Made by a program: the position numbers and the translations under genes
Source: Streptomyces xanthochromogenes
GTDB taxonomy: Bacteria; Actinomycetota; Actinomycetes; Streptomycetales; Streptomycetaceae
Direction of reading: 5' to 3'
Length of the DNA: 64,000 nucleotides
NCBI RefSeq assembly: GCF_014650455.1
Contig: NZ_BMUZ01000011.1
Location: forward strand, 62,001 to 126,000
The notes under the pieces: generated by a model
What the model was told of the DNA's origin: nothing
The model's input: the letters and a program-made list of their open reading frames with translations, nothing else
Database searches by the model: none
Shown: positions 33,515 to 41,885 of the stretch, piece by piece
Layout of the letters: the number at the start of each line of letters is the position of its first letter
Position numbering within the stretch: position 1 is the first letter of the stretch

Positions 33515-34147
33515 ATGGGTGGCGGAACGAAGCCGTCGAAATCGGCGGTGCCCGGGCTCGGCCCTCGGCGGGCGGCTCTGGCATGGGTGCTCGTCGTGGT
33601 GCTCGCCGCGGTGTGCACCTTCGTTCCGGCGCTGCTCGACCTAGGCCTCGGAATCGTCGTCGGCCTCCTCGTACTGATCACGCTCTACGCATGGGTGCTG
33701 CGGCGCATCGTCTTCGGCGGCAGGCCCATCTCCCGCCGGAACAAGGCGAGTTACTGGATCGGCGGCGCTCTCCTCGTCGTCGGCGGGATGCATGCACCGG
33801 ATGCCCTTCTGGCCCTCGCCGGCGCTCAGGGAACGGCCACCATCGCCTACGCATCGACGGAGACGGGCGCGCACGGCACGCGGTACATCCAGTGCTGGGT
33901 GGAGCTGCCGAGCGGCATCGAGCGGCTCCCCAGGACCGGGCCCTGCCCCGCGCCCGTCGGCGCCCGGCGCACGGTCGTCTACTCGCCGAGCGGTCTGGTC
34001 GGCCCGATCCTCGCGTCCCGGGGCAGGCTGATGTGGTGGTGGGCGGCCGGGTTCGGCCTCGCGGGCATCGCCACGCTGACCACCACCGCGGTGCGCACGG
34101 TCCGCGGCCCGGACCTGCCCTACCGGCCCGCCGCCCCCGGGCGTTGA
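33515..34147 (+). CDS. hypothetical membrane protein
   Basis: A 210-residue protein with about four transmembrane helices (ALAWVLVVVLAAVC, LGIVVGLLVLITLYAWVL, WIGGALLVVGG, WWWAAGFGLAGIATL). An extracytoplasmic segment contains two Cys (IQCWVELP, TGPCPAP) that may pair. I do not recognise a family. ATG 33515 was chosen (MGGGTKPSK); GTG/ATG codons further upstream only add poor-quality sequence. Divergent from nat. Confidence 0.65.
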   Translation: MGGGTKPSKSAVPGLGPRRAALAWVLVVVLAAVCTFVPALLDLGLGIVVGLLVLITLYAWVLRRIVFGGRPISRRNKASYWIGGALLVVGGMHAPDALLALAGAQGTATIAYASTETGAHGTRYIQCWVELPSGIERLPRTGPCPAPVGARRTVVYSPSGLVGPILASRGRLMWWWAAGFGLAGIATLTTTAVRTVRGPDLPYRPAAPGR

Positions 34148-34156
34148 CGACGAACC

Positions 34157-34339
34157 GTGAGGAGACCTCTTCACCCCCGGGCGGCTGTGCGGCCGACGGC
34201 GGCCCCGGGCGACGCGAGGGAGCGCCGCACCGCGCCGTGGCGCGAACTGCCTTGGCTCACACTGCTGTTGGCCGTCGGGATCGTGGCAGCGCTGGCCTTC
34301 ATCGCGGGCGTACTGGTGGAGCAGCACCACCTCAAGTGA
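34157..34339 (+). CDS. small single-pass membrane protein
   Basis: A 60-residue ORF, GTG start, with a charged N-terminal half and one helix (LPWLTLLLAVGIVAALAFIAGVL) near the end. It begins 9 nt after the previous gene and could be co-transcribed. No family recognised. Coding bias is consistent but the size limits certainty. Confidence 0.4.
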   Translation: MRRPLHPRAAVRPTAAPGDARERRTAPWRELPWLTLLLAVGIVAALAFIAGVLVEQHHLK

Positions 34340-34348
34340 GCTGTCCGT

Positions 34349-34366
34349 CGGCCCCGGTCGGGGCCG
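34349..34366. terminator. terminator between convergent genes
   Basis: CGGCCCC-GGTC-GGGGCCG, a 7-bp stem with a 4-nt loop between the stops of the small membrane protein and nadE; usable in both directions. Confidence 0.55.
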
Positions 34367-34370
34367 TACC

Positions 34371-35201
34371 TCAGGGGGCGATCGGCAGTCGGCGCTTGTG
34401 GTCGGTGAGGCGGTAGCGGTCGACGATCGTCTCGAAGGCCCGCGCGTCCACCGGCTTGCCCTCCAGGAAGTCGTCGATGTCGTCGTAGGTGACGCCGAGC
34501 GCGTCCTCGTCGGCCTTGCCCGGGTCGAGGGTCTCCAGGTCGGCGGTCGGGACCTTCCACACCAGCTCGGACGGGGCGCCGAGGGCGTCCGCGACGGCGC
34601 GCACCCGGCGCTTGGTCAGACCGGTCAGCGGCACCAGGTCGGCGGCGCCGTCGCCGAACTTGGTGAAGAAGCCGGAGACCGCCTCGGCCGCGTGGTCGGT
34701 GCCGACGACGAGGCCCTGGTGCGCGCCGGCCACCGCGTACTGGGCGATCATGCGCTGGCGGGCCTTGATGTTGCCGTGCACGAAGTCCTGGTGGGCCGCG
34801 TCGCGGAAGCTCACGTCGGCGTCGACGGCGGCCTGGAGCGCGGCGTCGCTCGCCGGCCGGATGTCCACGGTCAGCACGTGGTCGGCCCGGATGAAGGAGA
34901 GCGCGAGCTGGGCGTCGTGCTCGTCGGCCTGGACGCCGTAGGGCAGCCGCATCGCGTAGAAGCGGGCCTCGTGGCCGGCGGCCCGGACCCGCTCGACGGC
35001 GAGCTGGCACAGCCGGCCCGCCGTGGTGGAGTCGACACCGCCGCTGATGCCGAGGACGAGGGAGCGCAGACCGGTGGAGGTCAGCCGCTCGGCGAGGAAG
35101 GCCACCCGGCGCTCGATCTCCCGCTCGGCCTCGAAGGTCTCGGCGACCTCCAGCTCCCGGGCGATCTCCTGCTGCAGGGCGATGGACGCCGGCTCGCTCA
35201 C
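34371..35201 (-). CDS. nadE: ammonia-dependent NAD+ synthetase
   Basis: A 276-residue enzyme that amidates nicotinate adenine dinucleotide to NAD+ using ATP. The PP-loop SGGVDSTTAGRL, FGDGAADLVPLTGLTKR and the P2-type KVPTADL segment are diagnostic. There is no N-terminal glutaminase domain, so ammonia is the nitrogen donor. GTG 35201 has AAGGAG 5 nt upstream; an in-frame GTG 30 nt earlier lacks a site. Single-gene unit on the minus strand; a primary-metabolism gene amid accessory genes. Confidence 0.92.
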   Translation of the reverse strand: MSEPASIALQQEIARELEVAETFEAEREIERRVAFLAERLTSTGLRSLVLGISGGVDSTTAGRLCQLAVERVRAAGHEARFYAMRLPYGVQADEHDAQLALSFIRADHVLTVDIRPASDAALQAAVDADVSFRDAAHQDFVHGNIKARQRMIAQYAVAGAHQGLVVGTDHAAEAVSGFFTKFGDGAADLVPLTGLTKRRVRAVADALGAPSELVWKVPTADLETLDPGKADEDALGVTYDDIDDFLEGKPVDARAFETIVDRYRLTDHKRRLPIAP

Positions 35202-35329
35202 GTCTGCTCCTTGTTCCGCGTTCCGCTTCACGAAGTGTTGTCGCCGCCCAGCGTAACCAAGCCGAACCCGTGCACCCGCGCCGGTCGCCCCACACCTTCA
35301 CCCGCCCCGACGCGGGGCCGCGCACCGCT

Positions 35330-35899
35330 TCATCCGTCGGCGTTGATCTTCTGCCGCTCCCGCAGGACGGCGGCGATCCGACGGCACCAGTCCCGGTGCT
35401 CACGCTCGAAGGCCAGGCCGCGCAGACAGGTCAGATACGGGCCGATCCGCTCACCGCGGAGCAGGAAGTCCTCCTCGTCCGCCTCGCCCCTCAACTGCCG
35501 CAGCAGCGCGCCCAGTAGCTCGATCTTCGCGTCGGCGGCGCAGGCGCGCTCCTCCAACTGCCCGATCACCGGCCCGGTGCCGATGCGGTCGGCCGCCTGC
35601 ACCTTGACGAGCAGGTCGTCCCGGATGAACGAGGGCTTGGACGCGGCGGCCGCGAACGACTCCAACTCGGCGCGGCCGGCGTCGGTGACGTGGAAGAGGC
35701 GCTTGTTGGGCCGGGTCTCCTGGACCACCTGCCGCCCCGCGACCAAGCCGTCCTTCTCCAGCTTGGTGAGCTCGGCGTAGAGCTGCTGGGGCAATGCGTA
35801 CCAGAAGTTCGCCACGCCGATGTCGAAGGCCTTGGCCAGTTGGTAGCCGCTGTACTCGCCGTCCAGCAGTGCCGCGAGCACGGCATGGCGCAGAGCCAT
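35330..35899 (-). CDS. PadR family transcriptional regulator
   Basis: A 189-residue PadR (subfamily with C-terminal coiled-coil). The winged helix (LRHAVLAALLDGEYSGYQLAKAFDIGVANFWYALPQQLY) is followed by a long helical dimerisation domain. Divergently transcribed from the SnoaL-like gene at 35997; an 8-bp inverted repeat lies between them and is the likely site of autoregulation and of control of the divergent gene. The ligand is unknown, probably an aromatic or hydrophobic compound. Confidence 0.88.
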   Translation of the reverse strand: MALRHAVLAALLDGEYSGYQLAKAFDIGVANFWYALPQQLYAELTKLEKDGLVAGRQVVQETRPNKRLFHVTDAGRAELESFAAAASKPSFIRDDLLVKVQAADRIGTGPVIGQLEERACAADAKIELLGALLRQLRGEADEEDFLLRGERIGPYLTCLRGLAFEREHRDWCRRIAAVLRERQKINADG

Positions 35900-35937
35900 C
35901 GGAGCACCCCTTTCCTTTCTTGATCCGTCCCGGCATA

Positions 35938-35973
35938 GTACTCAAGAAACTGACTACTCACTTTTTTGAGTAC
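35938..35973. promoter_or_regulatory. candidate PadR operator (GTACTCAA/TTGAGTAC)
   Basis: GTACTCAA at 35938-35945 and TTGAGTAC at 35966-35973 form a perfect 8-bp inverted repeat with a 20-bp spacer; a third half-site TACTCA lies at 35955-35960. It sits in the 97-bp divergent region between padR and the SnoaL-like gene. Confidence 0.65.
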
Positions 35974-35996
35974 CGACGTGTACATCAGGAGGATTC

Positions 35997-36428
35997 ATGG
36001 AGACCGCAGAACGCTTCCGCGCCGCCGTGGAGAAGCGCGATCTCGCCGCACTGGACGGCCTGTTCACCGAGGACGTCCGGCTCTACAGCCCGGTGAAGTT
36101 CGTCCCGTTCGAGGGCAGGGCGATGGTGCTCGGGCTCTTCGGGGTCCTGGTGCGCACCTTCGAGGACCTGCGGTACGTCGGCCGCTTCGAGGGCACGGCC
36201 GAGACCAGTGCCGACGGCGAGGAGGCACCTTCGGTGATCCTGCCGTTCCGCGCGACGGTGGGCGGCAAGCAGATCCACGGCATCGACCTGCTCCAGTTCG
36301 ACGAGGACGGGCTGATCAAGGAGTTCACCGTGATGGTCCGCCCCCAGTCCGCCGTGCACGCCCTGGGCCGGGCGGTCCTGGCCGGCCTGGTCGAGGACGG
36401 CCTCGCCCCCGCGCCCGCCGAGCGCTAG
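35997..36428 (+). CDS. SnoaL-like/NTF2-fold protein
   Basis: A 143-residue NTF2-like protein: METAERFRAAVEKRDLAALDGLFTEDV opening, central DLRYVGRFEGTAE, and FDEDGLIKEFTVMVRPQ at the end. ATG 35997 has AGGAGG 5 nt upstream. Divergent from padR and probably repressed by it. NTF2-like proteins range from ketosteroid isomerases to ligand binders; no catalytic residue can be assigned. Confidence 0.78.
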   Translation: METAERFRAAVEKRDLAALDGLFTEDVRLYSPVKFVPFEGRAMVLGLFGVLVRTFEDLRYVGRFEGTAETSADGEEAPSVILPFRATVGGKQIHGIDLLQFDEDGLIKEFTVMVRPQSAVHALGRAVLAGLVEDGLAPAPAER

Positions 36429-36570
36429 CACCGCCCGCCGGGGAATGTGTTCGGACGCGTAAGGAACGCCCGGCATCCGGGCCGGACCCATGGCGGAGGC
36501 CGCTGACCCGGCGACCTGTCGGCGTCGGCGTCGGCGGACCACACGACGGGCCGCGGTGGTCCCGGCGCCT

Positions 36571-37401
36571 CTACTCCACCAGCGTCTGAACGCCCACGAC
36601 CCCGAGAAGCTCCAGGCGGTCGGCGTCGCGGCTGCCGGGCTCGGCGGTGTAGACCATGATCCGCAGGTCGCTTCCGGCGACGCTCAGCACATCGCAGTCC
36701 AGGGTCACCGGGCCCACCACGGGGTGGTCGACGGTCTTGCGGGACGCCTCGTGGCGGGCCACGGCCCCCGCGTCCCACAGTTCGGCGAACCGCGCACTGG
36801 CCTCGCGCAGCTCGGCGACCAGGTCCCGCAACCGGCGGTCCGCCGGGTAGCGGCGGACCGCCTCGCGGAGGTCGCAGACCACCGCGGTCTCCAGCGCGAG
36901 CCGGGACTGCGCGGTGTGCCGGACCCGGTCGTCCCCGCCGACGAAGGCCCGCCACACCCCATTGCGCTCACGGCCCTGCCGCTCCCCCATCAGCGCCGTG
37001 TGGAGCGGGTTGGCGAGCAGCAGCGTCCACGAGGCGTCGAAGACCGCGACGGGCGTGCCGCTCAGCCGGTCGAGCATCCGCTGCACGCTCGGCGTGAGGT
37101 GGGCGGGCACGGTGCCCCGTCCCGGCGGCACGAGACCGGCGGCGTGGAAGAACTGCTCGCGTTGCGCACCGGACAACCGCAGCGCCCGCCCGAGGGCCTC
37201 CACGACCTGATCCGACGGATGGGTGGCACGGCCCTGCTCCAGGCGGGTCACATAGTCGACCGAGATGCCGGCGAGCAGCGCCAGTTCCTCGCGGCGCAGC
37301 CCGGCCGCACGCCGCCGGCCGCCCGTGGGCAGGCCCGCCGCAGCCGGGGAGACCCGGTCGCGCAGGTGCCGGACCGTCCGTCCGAACTCCGTGCTCGCCA
37401 T
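36571..37401 (-). CDS. XRE-family regulator with MmyB-like ligand-binding domain
   Basis: A 276-residue regulator: N-terminal helix-turn-helix (RRAAGLRREELALLAGISVDYVTRLEQGR) and a C-terminal PAS-like MmyB domain (SGTPVAVFDASWTLLLANPLHTALMG). This family in Streptomyces typically sits divergently from the short-chain dehydrogenase it controls, and does so here with the gene at 37504. Start ATG 37401 gives MASTEFGRTVRHLRD. Proposed ligands are fatty acids or similar lipids (family knowledge). Confidence 0.88.
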   Translation of the reverse strand: MASTEFGRTVRHLRDRVSPAAAGLPTGGRRRAAGLRREELALLAGISVDYVTRLEQGRATHPSDQVVEALGRALRLSGAQREQFFHAAGLVPPGRGTVPAHLTPSVQRMLDRLSGTPVAVFDASWTLLLANPLHTALMGERQGRERNGVWRAFVGGDDRVRHTAQSRLALETAVVCDLREAVRRYPADRRLRDLVAELREASARFAELWDAGAVARHEASRKTVDHPVVGPVTLDCDVLSVAGSDLRIMVYTAEPGSRDADRLELLGVVGVQTLVE

Positions 37402-37503
37402 GCCCCCACTGTGCACCGCGGGGCACCGGCACGTCCTGGTACCACCAGTCCCAGGAACCGTGGACGGCTGTCTCCCGAGGCGGGTGCGCCGCAGCATGGA
37501 GCC

Positions 37504-38211
37504 ATGGCCACCACACTGATCACCGGAGCGAACAAGGGCCTCGGCTTCGAGACGGCCCGCCGTCTCGTGGCCGCGGGCCACACCGTCTACATCGGCAGCC
37601 GCAACGAGGAGCGCGGACGCCTCGCCGCGGAACGCCTCGGCGCGCGGACCGTCCGCATCGACGTCACCGACGAGGCATCCGTACGCGCCGCGGCGGCGGC
37701 CATCGCGGCCGACGGAGGTCTCGACGTACTCATCAACAACGCGGGCATCGAGGCCCGGGGCGCCGGCAACAGCGTGCCCGGCGCCGCCGAGGTGACCGCC
37801 GACCAGATGCGGCTCGTCTTCGAGACGAACGTCTTCGGCACCGTCCGGGTCACCCACGCGTTCCTCCCGCTGCTCGAACGCTCGGCGGCGCCCGTCGTCG
37901 TCAACGTCAGCAGCGGCCTGGCCTCGCTGGCCCACCTCAGCGACGCGACGTCACCCGCGTACGGCTACCCGGGTGTGGCCTACCCGGCGTCGAAGACCGC
38001 GGTCAACATGATCACCGTCCAGTACGCGAAGGCGTTCCCGGCGATGCGGATCAACGCGGTCGAGCCCGGCTTCACCAAGACCGATCTGAACGGCAACACC
38101 GGTGTCCAGACGGTCGAGCAGGGCGCCGACATCATCGTCCGCATGGCCTCGGTGGGCCCCGACGGTCCCACCGGCGGCTACTTCGACGCCCACGGCCGGC
38201 TGCCCTGGTAG
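37504..38211 (+). CDS. short-chain dehydrogenase controlled by divergent MmyB-type regulator
   Basis: A 235-residue SDR with ITGANKGLG at residues 6-14, INNAGIEARG, VNVSSGLASL and catalytic YPASKTAV. It belongs to the carbonyl-reductase-like group that lies beside MmyB-type regulators in many actinobacteria. Divergent by 102 nt, so the two promoters overlap. Substrate not evident. Confidence 0.85.
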   Translation: MATTLITGANKGLGFETARRLVAAGHTVYIGSRNEERGRLAAERLGARTVRIDVTDEASVRAAAAAIAADGGLDVLINNAGIEARGAGNSVPGAAEVTADQMRLVFETNVFGTVRVTHAFLPLLERSAAPVVVNVSSGLASLAHLSDATSPAYGYPGVAYPASKTAVNMITVQYAKAFPAMRINAVEPGFTKTDLNGNTGVQTVEQGADIIVRMASVGPDGPTGGYFDAHGRLPW

Positions 38212-38325
38212 CGGCCCGCCACGGTTCGTCGGGTTGCCACGGCCAAGATGCCGGAGGGCAGGAGCTGTACGAGGGTGGATCTGCGGTCAGGCCGCTGGCT
38301 GTCCGGATCGAGGAGCTCGTGAACG

Positions 38326-38919
38326 ATGGAAGCAAGAAACGGCCGAAGTGCACACGGCACCGGGCGCACCGCCCGGGGCGCTCGCCATGCGGTGACGGAG
38401 TCGCGGGTGACCCTGCGGGTCAACGACACCGAACACCGGGTCGAGCTGGAACACAGCGCCACACTCCTTGAGGTGCTCAGGGAGGCCCTGGGCCTGACCG
38501 ACTCGCAGAAGGGCTGCGACGACGGCCGCTGCGGCGCCTGCACGGTGCTGCTCGACGGGCGCCGCGTCAACAGCTGTCTGCTGCTCGCCGTGGCGCAGGA
38601 GGGCCGCGAGATCGTCACCGTCGAGGGTCTCGTGGCGGCTGCGCACGCGGAGGACGACCGGCATCCGCTGCGCCCGGCCGCCGAGGAACGGGACGTGCTC
38701 CGGTGCGCGTACTGCGCACCGGAGCAGCACCGGCCCGCCGCGGAAGCGCCGACGGCCGGCGACTCGGCGCAGCCTTCCGTCGTCACCGAGATCGACCTCC
38801 CGACGGACGCGCCCGTACGGCTGACGGCCGACGAGGTACGGGACCGGCTGAGCGGCCATCTGTGCCGCTGCGGTGCCTATCCGAACAGGGCCGACACCGG
38901 ACTGGACGTGGTCGTGTGA
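38326..38919 (+). CDS. [2Fe-2S] subunit of aldehyde oxidoreductase (PaoA/YagT-like)
   Basis: A 197-residue iron-sulfur protein. First cluster ligands Cys64, 69, 72 and 84 (GCDDGRCGAC..NSC); second cluster Cys127/130 and Cys180/182 (CRCGAY). All eight ligands are present, but the segment after Cys130 reads APEQHRPA instead of the conserved TPGQI, and the C-terminus is short. It should pass electrons between a molybdenum subunit and the FAD subunit. GTG of the FAD subunit overlaps its stop. ATG 38326 has AGGAG 10 nt upstream. Confidence 0.82.
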   Translation: MEARNGRSAHGTGRTARGARHAVTESRVTLRVNDTEHRVELEHSATLLEVLREALGLTDSQKGCDDGRCGACTVLLDGRRVNSCLLLAVAQEGREIVTVEGLVAAAHAEDDRHPLRPAAEERDVLRCAYCAPEQHRPAAEAPTAGDSAQPSVVTEIDLPTDAPVRLTADEVRDRLSGHLCRCGAYPNRADTGLDVVV

Positions 38920-39911
38920 AGCCCGTCTCCTATGTGAATCCCCGGACGCTCAAGGAGGCGGCCGCCGCCCACGGCGGTCGCCCCGAGGCCCGTTACCTGG
39001 GTGGCGGCACCAACCTCGTCGACCTGATGAAGCTCGGCGTGGAACGACCCGACGTCCTGGTCGACATCACCCGCCTCTCCCTCGACGCGATCGAGGAGCA
39101 GGCGGACGGCTCGCTCCGGGTCGGCGCGACCGCGCGCAACAGTGACCTCGCCACCCATCCGGCGGTCAAGGAGCGCTATCCCATGCTGGCGCAGGCCCTG
39201 CTCAGCGGCGCTTCGGGCCAGCTGCGCAACATGGCCACCACCGCGGGCAACCTCCTCCAGCGCACCCGGTGCGGCTATTTCCAGGACCTGTCGAGGCCCT
39301 GCAACAAGCGGGTGCCCGGGAGCGGGTGCGGTGCGATCGAGGGCGTGAACCGCGAGCACGCGGTCCTCGGCCACTCCTCGCACTGCGTGGCGACCCACCC
39401 GTCCGATCTGGCCGTGGCCCTCGCGGCGCTCGACGCACTGGTCGAGCTGGTGGGCCCCGGCGGGGTACGGACCGTCCCGCTGACCGAGTTCTATCTGCTG
39501 CCACAGGACAGGCCCGATCTGGAGACCGTCATGCGGCCCGGCGAACTCGTCACCGCGGTCCTGCTTCTGGCCCCGCCCGCGGGATCCGTCTCCCGTTACC
39601 GCAAGGCCCGCGACCGGGCGGGCTACACGTTCGCGCTGGCCTCCGTCGCCGCCGTGGTGCGTCTGGAGCGGGGTGCGGTGCGTCATGTCACCGTCGCCTT
39701 CGGCGGCCTCGCGCACCGGCCGTGGCGAGCGAGGCGGACCGAGGCGGCGCTGCTCGGCACGTCACCCACGCCGGAGACCATCGAGCGTGCGGTCGAGGCG
39801 GAACTGGCCGACGCCGTACCGTTGCGGCACAACGCGTACAAGGTGGAGCTCGCCCGGGGCCTGGCCCACGAGGTCCTGAGCACCCTGACCACACGGCCCG
39901 GCACCCCCTGA
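38916..39911 (+). CDS. FAD-binding subunit of aldehyde oxidoreductase (PaoB/YagS-like)
   Basis: A 331-residue FAD subunit of the xanthine-oxidase family: GGGTNLVDLMKLG and TTAGNLLQRTRC bind FAD. The insertion TRCGYFQDLSRPCNKRVPGSGC carries the Cys set that holds the extra [4Fe-4S] cluster of PaoB. Translationally coupled to the [2Fe-2S] subunit. The molybdopterin catalytic subunit that should follow (PaoC/YagR) is absent: the next gene is on the other strand and unrelated. The complex is incomplete unless a distant gene supplies it. Confidence 0.85.
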   Translation: MKPVSYVNPRTLKEAAAAHGGRPEARYLGGGTNLVDLMKLGVERPDVLVDITRLSLDAIEEQADGSLRVGATARNSDLATHPAVKERYPMLAQALLSGASGQLRNMATTAGNLLQRTRCGYFQDLSRPCNKRVPGSGCGAIEGVNREHAVLGHSSHCVATHPSDLAVALAALDALVELVGPGGVRTVPLTEFYLLPQDRPDLETVMRPGELVTAVLLLAPPAGSVSRYRKARDRAGYTFALASVAAVVRLERGAVRHVTVAFGGLAHRPWRARRTEAALLGTSPTPETIERAVEAELADAVPLRHNAYKVELARGLAHEVLSTLTTRPGTP

Positions 39912-39961
39912 CCACGTGACTACGGGCCAACCGGCGGTCCACCGTGCCGTGTTGGCGAATG

Positions 39962-40507
39962 TCACGGCCCAGTGGGAGCCGCGCCCAGCACGTTGTCGCA
40001 GTGCGCCCGCGCCGCGGAGGAGAGCAGCGGCCGCCACCGGGCGAACAGGGCGTGCAGGCCCGTGCCGTGACGGGCGTGGAAGTCGGGGCTCACCGTCGCG
40101 AGGTCCAGCTCGTTGGCGGCGGTGAGTTCGGCGAAGTCCCGCCGGGCCGGGAGGCCGGGACGCAGGTGTGTGCCGGTGAACCGGTCGACGAACACGCCGT
40201 CCCCGGCGACCAGTTGAGAGTAGGAGGCGCCGCGGTCGCAGGAGGCGTAGAAGTACACGAGCGCCTCGGCCTCGGCACCGATCACCGCCACGAGCTCGTC
40301 GCGGCGCCCCAGGCCGAGCAGCGCCACGGCGAATCCGTCGGTCCCGTAGAAGGCATGGCACAGCCCCGCCGACACCAGGGCCGGGCGGGCTCCCCACGCG
40401 GCCAAGAGGTCGCTGGTACGCCCCAGATGCGCCGCCAGCGTGCCGCCCGGGTGCTCGATCTTTGCGGCGCCGGCCGCTTCCAGCATGTCCCACGCCTGAG
40501 CATTCAC
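39962..40507 (-). CDS. DUF6817-type hypothetical protein (HD-like)
   Basis: A 181-residue protein with conserved HPGGTLAAHLGRTSDLLAAWG and AGLCHAFYGTDGF segments, in which the spaced His residues look like an HD-type metal site. GTG 40507 was taken as start; the longer upstream frame is not coding-like. Function unknown; related proteins in actinobacteria are annotated only as DUF6817. It directly abuts the end of the PaoB-like gene and may mark a deletion boundary. Confidence 0.65.
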   Translation of the reverse strand: MNAQAWDMLEAAGAAKIEHPGGTLAAHLGRTSDLLAAWGARPALVSAGLCHAFYGTDGFAVALLGLGRRDELVAVIGAEAEALVYFYASCDRGASYSQLVAGDGVFVDRFTGTHLRPGLPARRDFAELTAANELDLATVSPDFHARHGTGLHALFARWRPLLSSAARAHCDNVLGAAPTGP

Positions 40508-40577
40508 ATGCCGGAACCTGCCCGCCCCGCGTGCCGGGAAATCCCGTGGGTACGGCGGAGCTTGGGACCCCCGCCCG

Positions 40578-40615
40578 TCAACACCGCCTGGTTCACTCAA
40601 CACCGCCTGGTTCAC
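40578..40615. repeat. perfect tandem duplication of 19 bp
   Basis: TCAACACCGCCTGGTTCAC at 40578-40596 is repeated exactly and without gap at 40597-40615, in the gap between the DUF6817 gene (minus) and the DUF5133 gene (plus). Confidence 0.9.
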
Positions 40616-40689
40616 GACGTGTAGGGCAGGCGAAGCGGGGCACGGGAGCAGCACATCGTGAACCTCTCGACCACCGAAGGGCCCCACCC

Positions 40690-40917
40690 ATGCTGATGGC
40701 GCATCCGGTAGTGCTCCGTGACCTGCTCGCCGAGTACGAGGTCCTCGTCGCCCTCAACGCCGCCGACGGCGACGAGATGACGCGGCAGCGCCTGGACGAC
40801 GTGACGTACACCCTCTGCGTCTCGACCGGGACCAAGGACATCGACGCCGCCGTCGTCGCCGCACGCCACCGGCTGCCCGGAGCCCGCACCTTCGACGACT
40901 CGGTGCTCACGGCCTGA
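40690..40917 (+). CDS. DUF5133 small protein
   Basis: A 75-residue protein beginning MLMAHPVVLRDLLAEYEVL, the standard opening of Streptomyces DUF5133 proteins, followed by a helical region (MTRQRLDDVTYTLCVSTGTKDI). ATG 40690 has GAAGG upstream. Paralogues are numerous and often regulated by development; no biochemical role is known. Confidence 0.78.
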   Translation: MLMAHPVVLRDLLAEYEVLVALNAADGDEMTRQRLDDVTYTLCVSTGTKDIDAAVVAARHRLPGARTFDDSVLTA

Positions 40918-40994
40918 ACGACCGTCCGCCCCGGACATGGGCCGGCTCCCGTAGGGTGCCCGAAGTACCCGCGGGGGTACGGCAGGGAGAGGCG

Positions 40995-41813
40995 GTGCGG
41001 GTGGTGCTGACGGACTTCGACGCGAGCGAGCGGCGCATCTGGGCGGGCCGGGCCGAGGCGTACGCGGAGAGCTTCGGCAAGCTGTGCGCCCACCCCGTCC
41101 CGCGGCTGCTCGACGCGGCCCGGGTTCGCGACGGCGTACGCGTGCTGGACGTCGGCACCGGAACGGGCACGGCCGCGGCGGCGGCCTGCGCGCGGGGCGC
41201 CCGGGTGACCGGCGTGGACGCCGAGATCAGCATGGTCGACCTGGCCGCCCGGAGCGTCCCCTCGGCCGAGATGCATCTGGCCGAACTGCCCCGACTCCCC
41301 TTCTCCGAGGGCCTGTTCGACGCCGTGACCGCGAACTTCGTCCTCAATCACGTGGGCTGCCCCAAGGCCGCGCTCGCCGAGCTGCGACGCGTGGTCCGGC
41401 CGGGCGGCTGGGTCGCGGTGACCATCTGGGCCGCCCCCGCCGCGGCCGGCCAGACCCTGCTCGACCGGGCCGTCCAGGCCGCGGGCACCTCTCGCCCGCC
41501 GCACCTGCCGGGCTTGGCCCCCGAGGACGACTTCGCCAGGACGGCGACGGGCCTCACCGGTCTCCTCGCCTCGGCGGGCCTGAAGGACGCGACCTGCGAG
41601 CCGCTCCACTGGGACCACCACACCACGGCCGCCGCATGGTGGCGCGGGGCGGCCGACGGCATCGGCACCATCGGCCAGACCGTCCTGAGCCGACCGGAGC
41701 ACGTGCGCGCCGAGATCGAGCGCCACTTCCACCGCATCAGCGCCGAATTCACCACGCCCGAGGGCCACTTGGCGCTCCCGCATGCCGCCCTGCTGGCCCA
41801 CGGCCGCCGCTGA
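40995..41813 (+). CDS. class I SAM-dependent methyltransferase
   Basis: A 272-residue UbiE/Coq5-like methyltransferase: motif I VLDVGTGTGTAAA, acidic VTGVDAE, FDAVTANFVLNHV, and LRRVVRPGGWVAVTIW. GTG 40995 is preceded by AGGGAGAGG. Stands alone on the plus strand, next to a decayed locus, so the substrate is not predictable from context. Confidence 0.82.
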   Translation: MRVVLTDFDASERRIWAGRAEAYAESFGKLCAHPVPRLLDAARVRDGVRVLDVGTGTGTAAAAACARGARVTGVDAEISMVDLAARSVPSAEMHLAELPRLPFSEGLFDAVTANFVLNHVGCPKAALAELRRVVRPGGWVAVTIWAAPAAAGQTLLDRAVQAAGTSRPPHLPGLAPEDDFARTATGLTGLLASAGLKDATCEPLHWDHHTTAAAWWRGAADGIGTIGQTVLSRPEHVRAEIERHFHRISAEFTTPEGHLALPHAALLAHGRR

Positions 41814-41885
41814 CGCCCCGCGGTACCGGAGCCGGGCGCGCCGCGCGAGGGGCGTGCGAGGGCCGTCCGTCTCGGCACGGCTCCG

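Noticed and set aside
34371..35231. Glutamine-dependent NAD synthetase
   Set aside because: The protein lacks the N-terminal nitrilase-like glutaminase domain; it is the short ammonia-dependent form.
38326..38919. Frameshifted iron-sulfur subunit
   Set aside because: I first suspected decay because the CTPGQI segment is altered, but all eight Cys ligands and the CRCGAY motif are in frame with PaoA-like spacing, so it is kept as an intact CDS.
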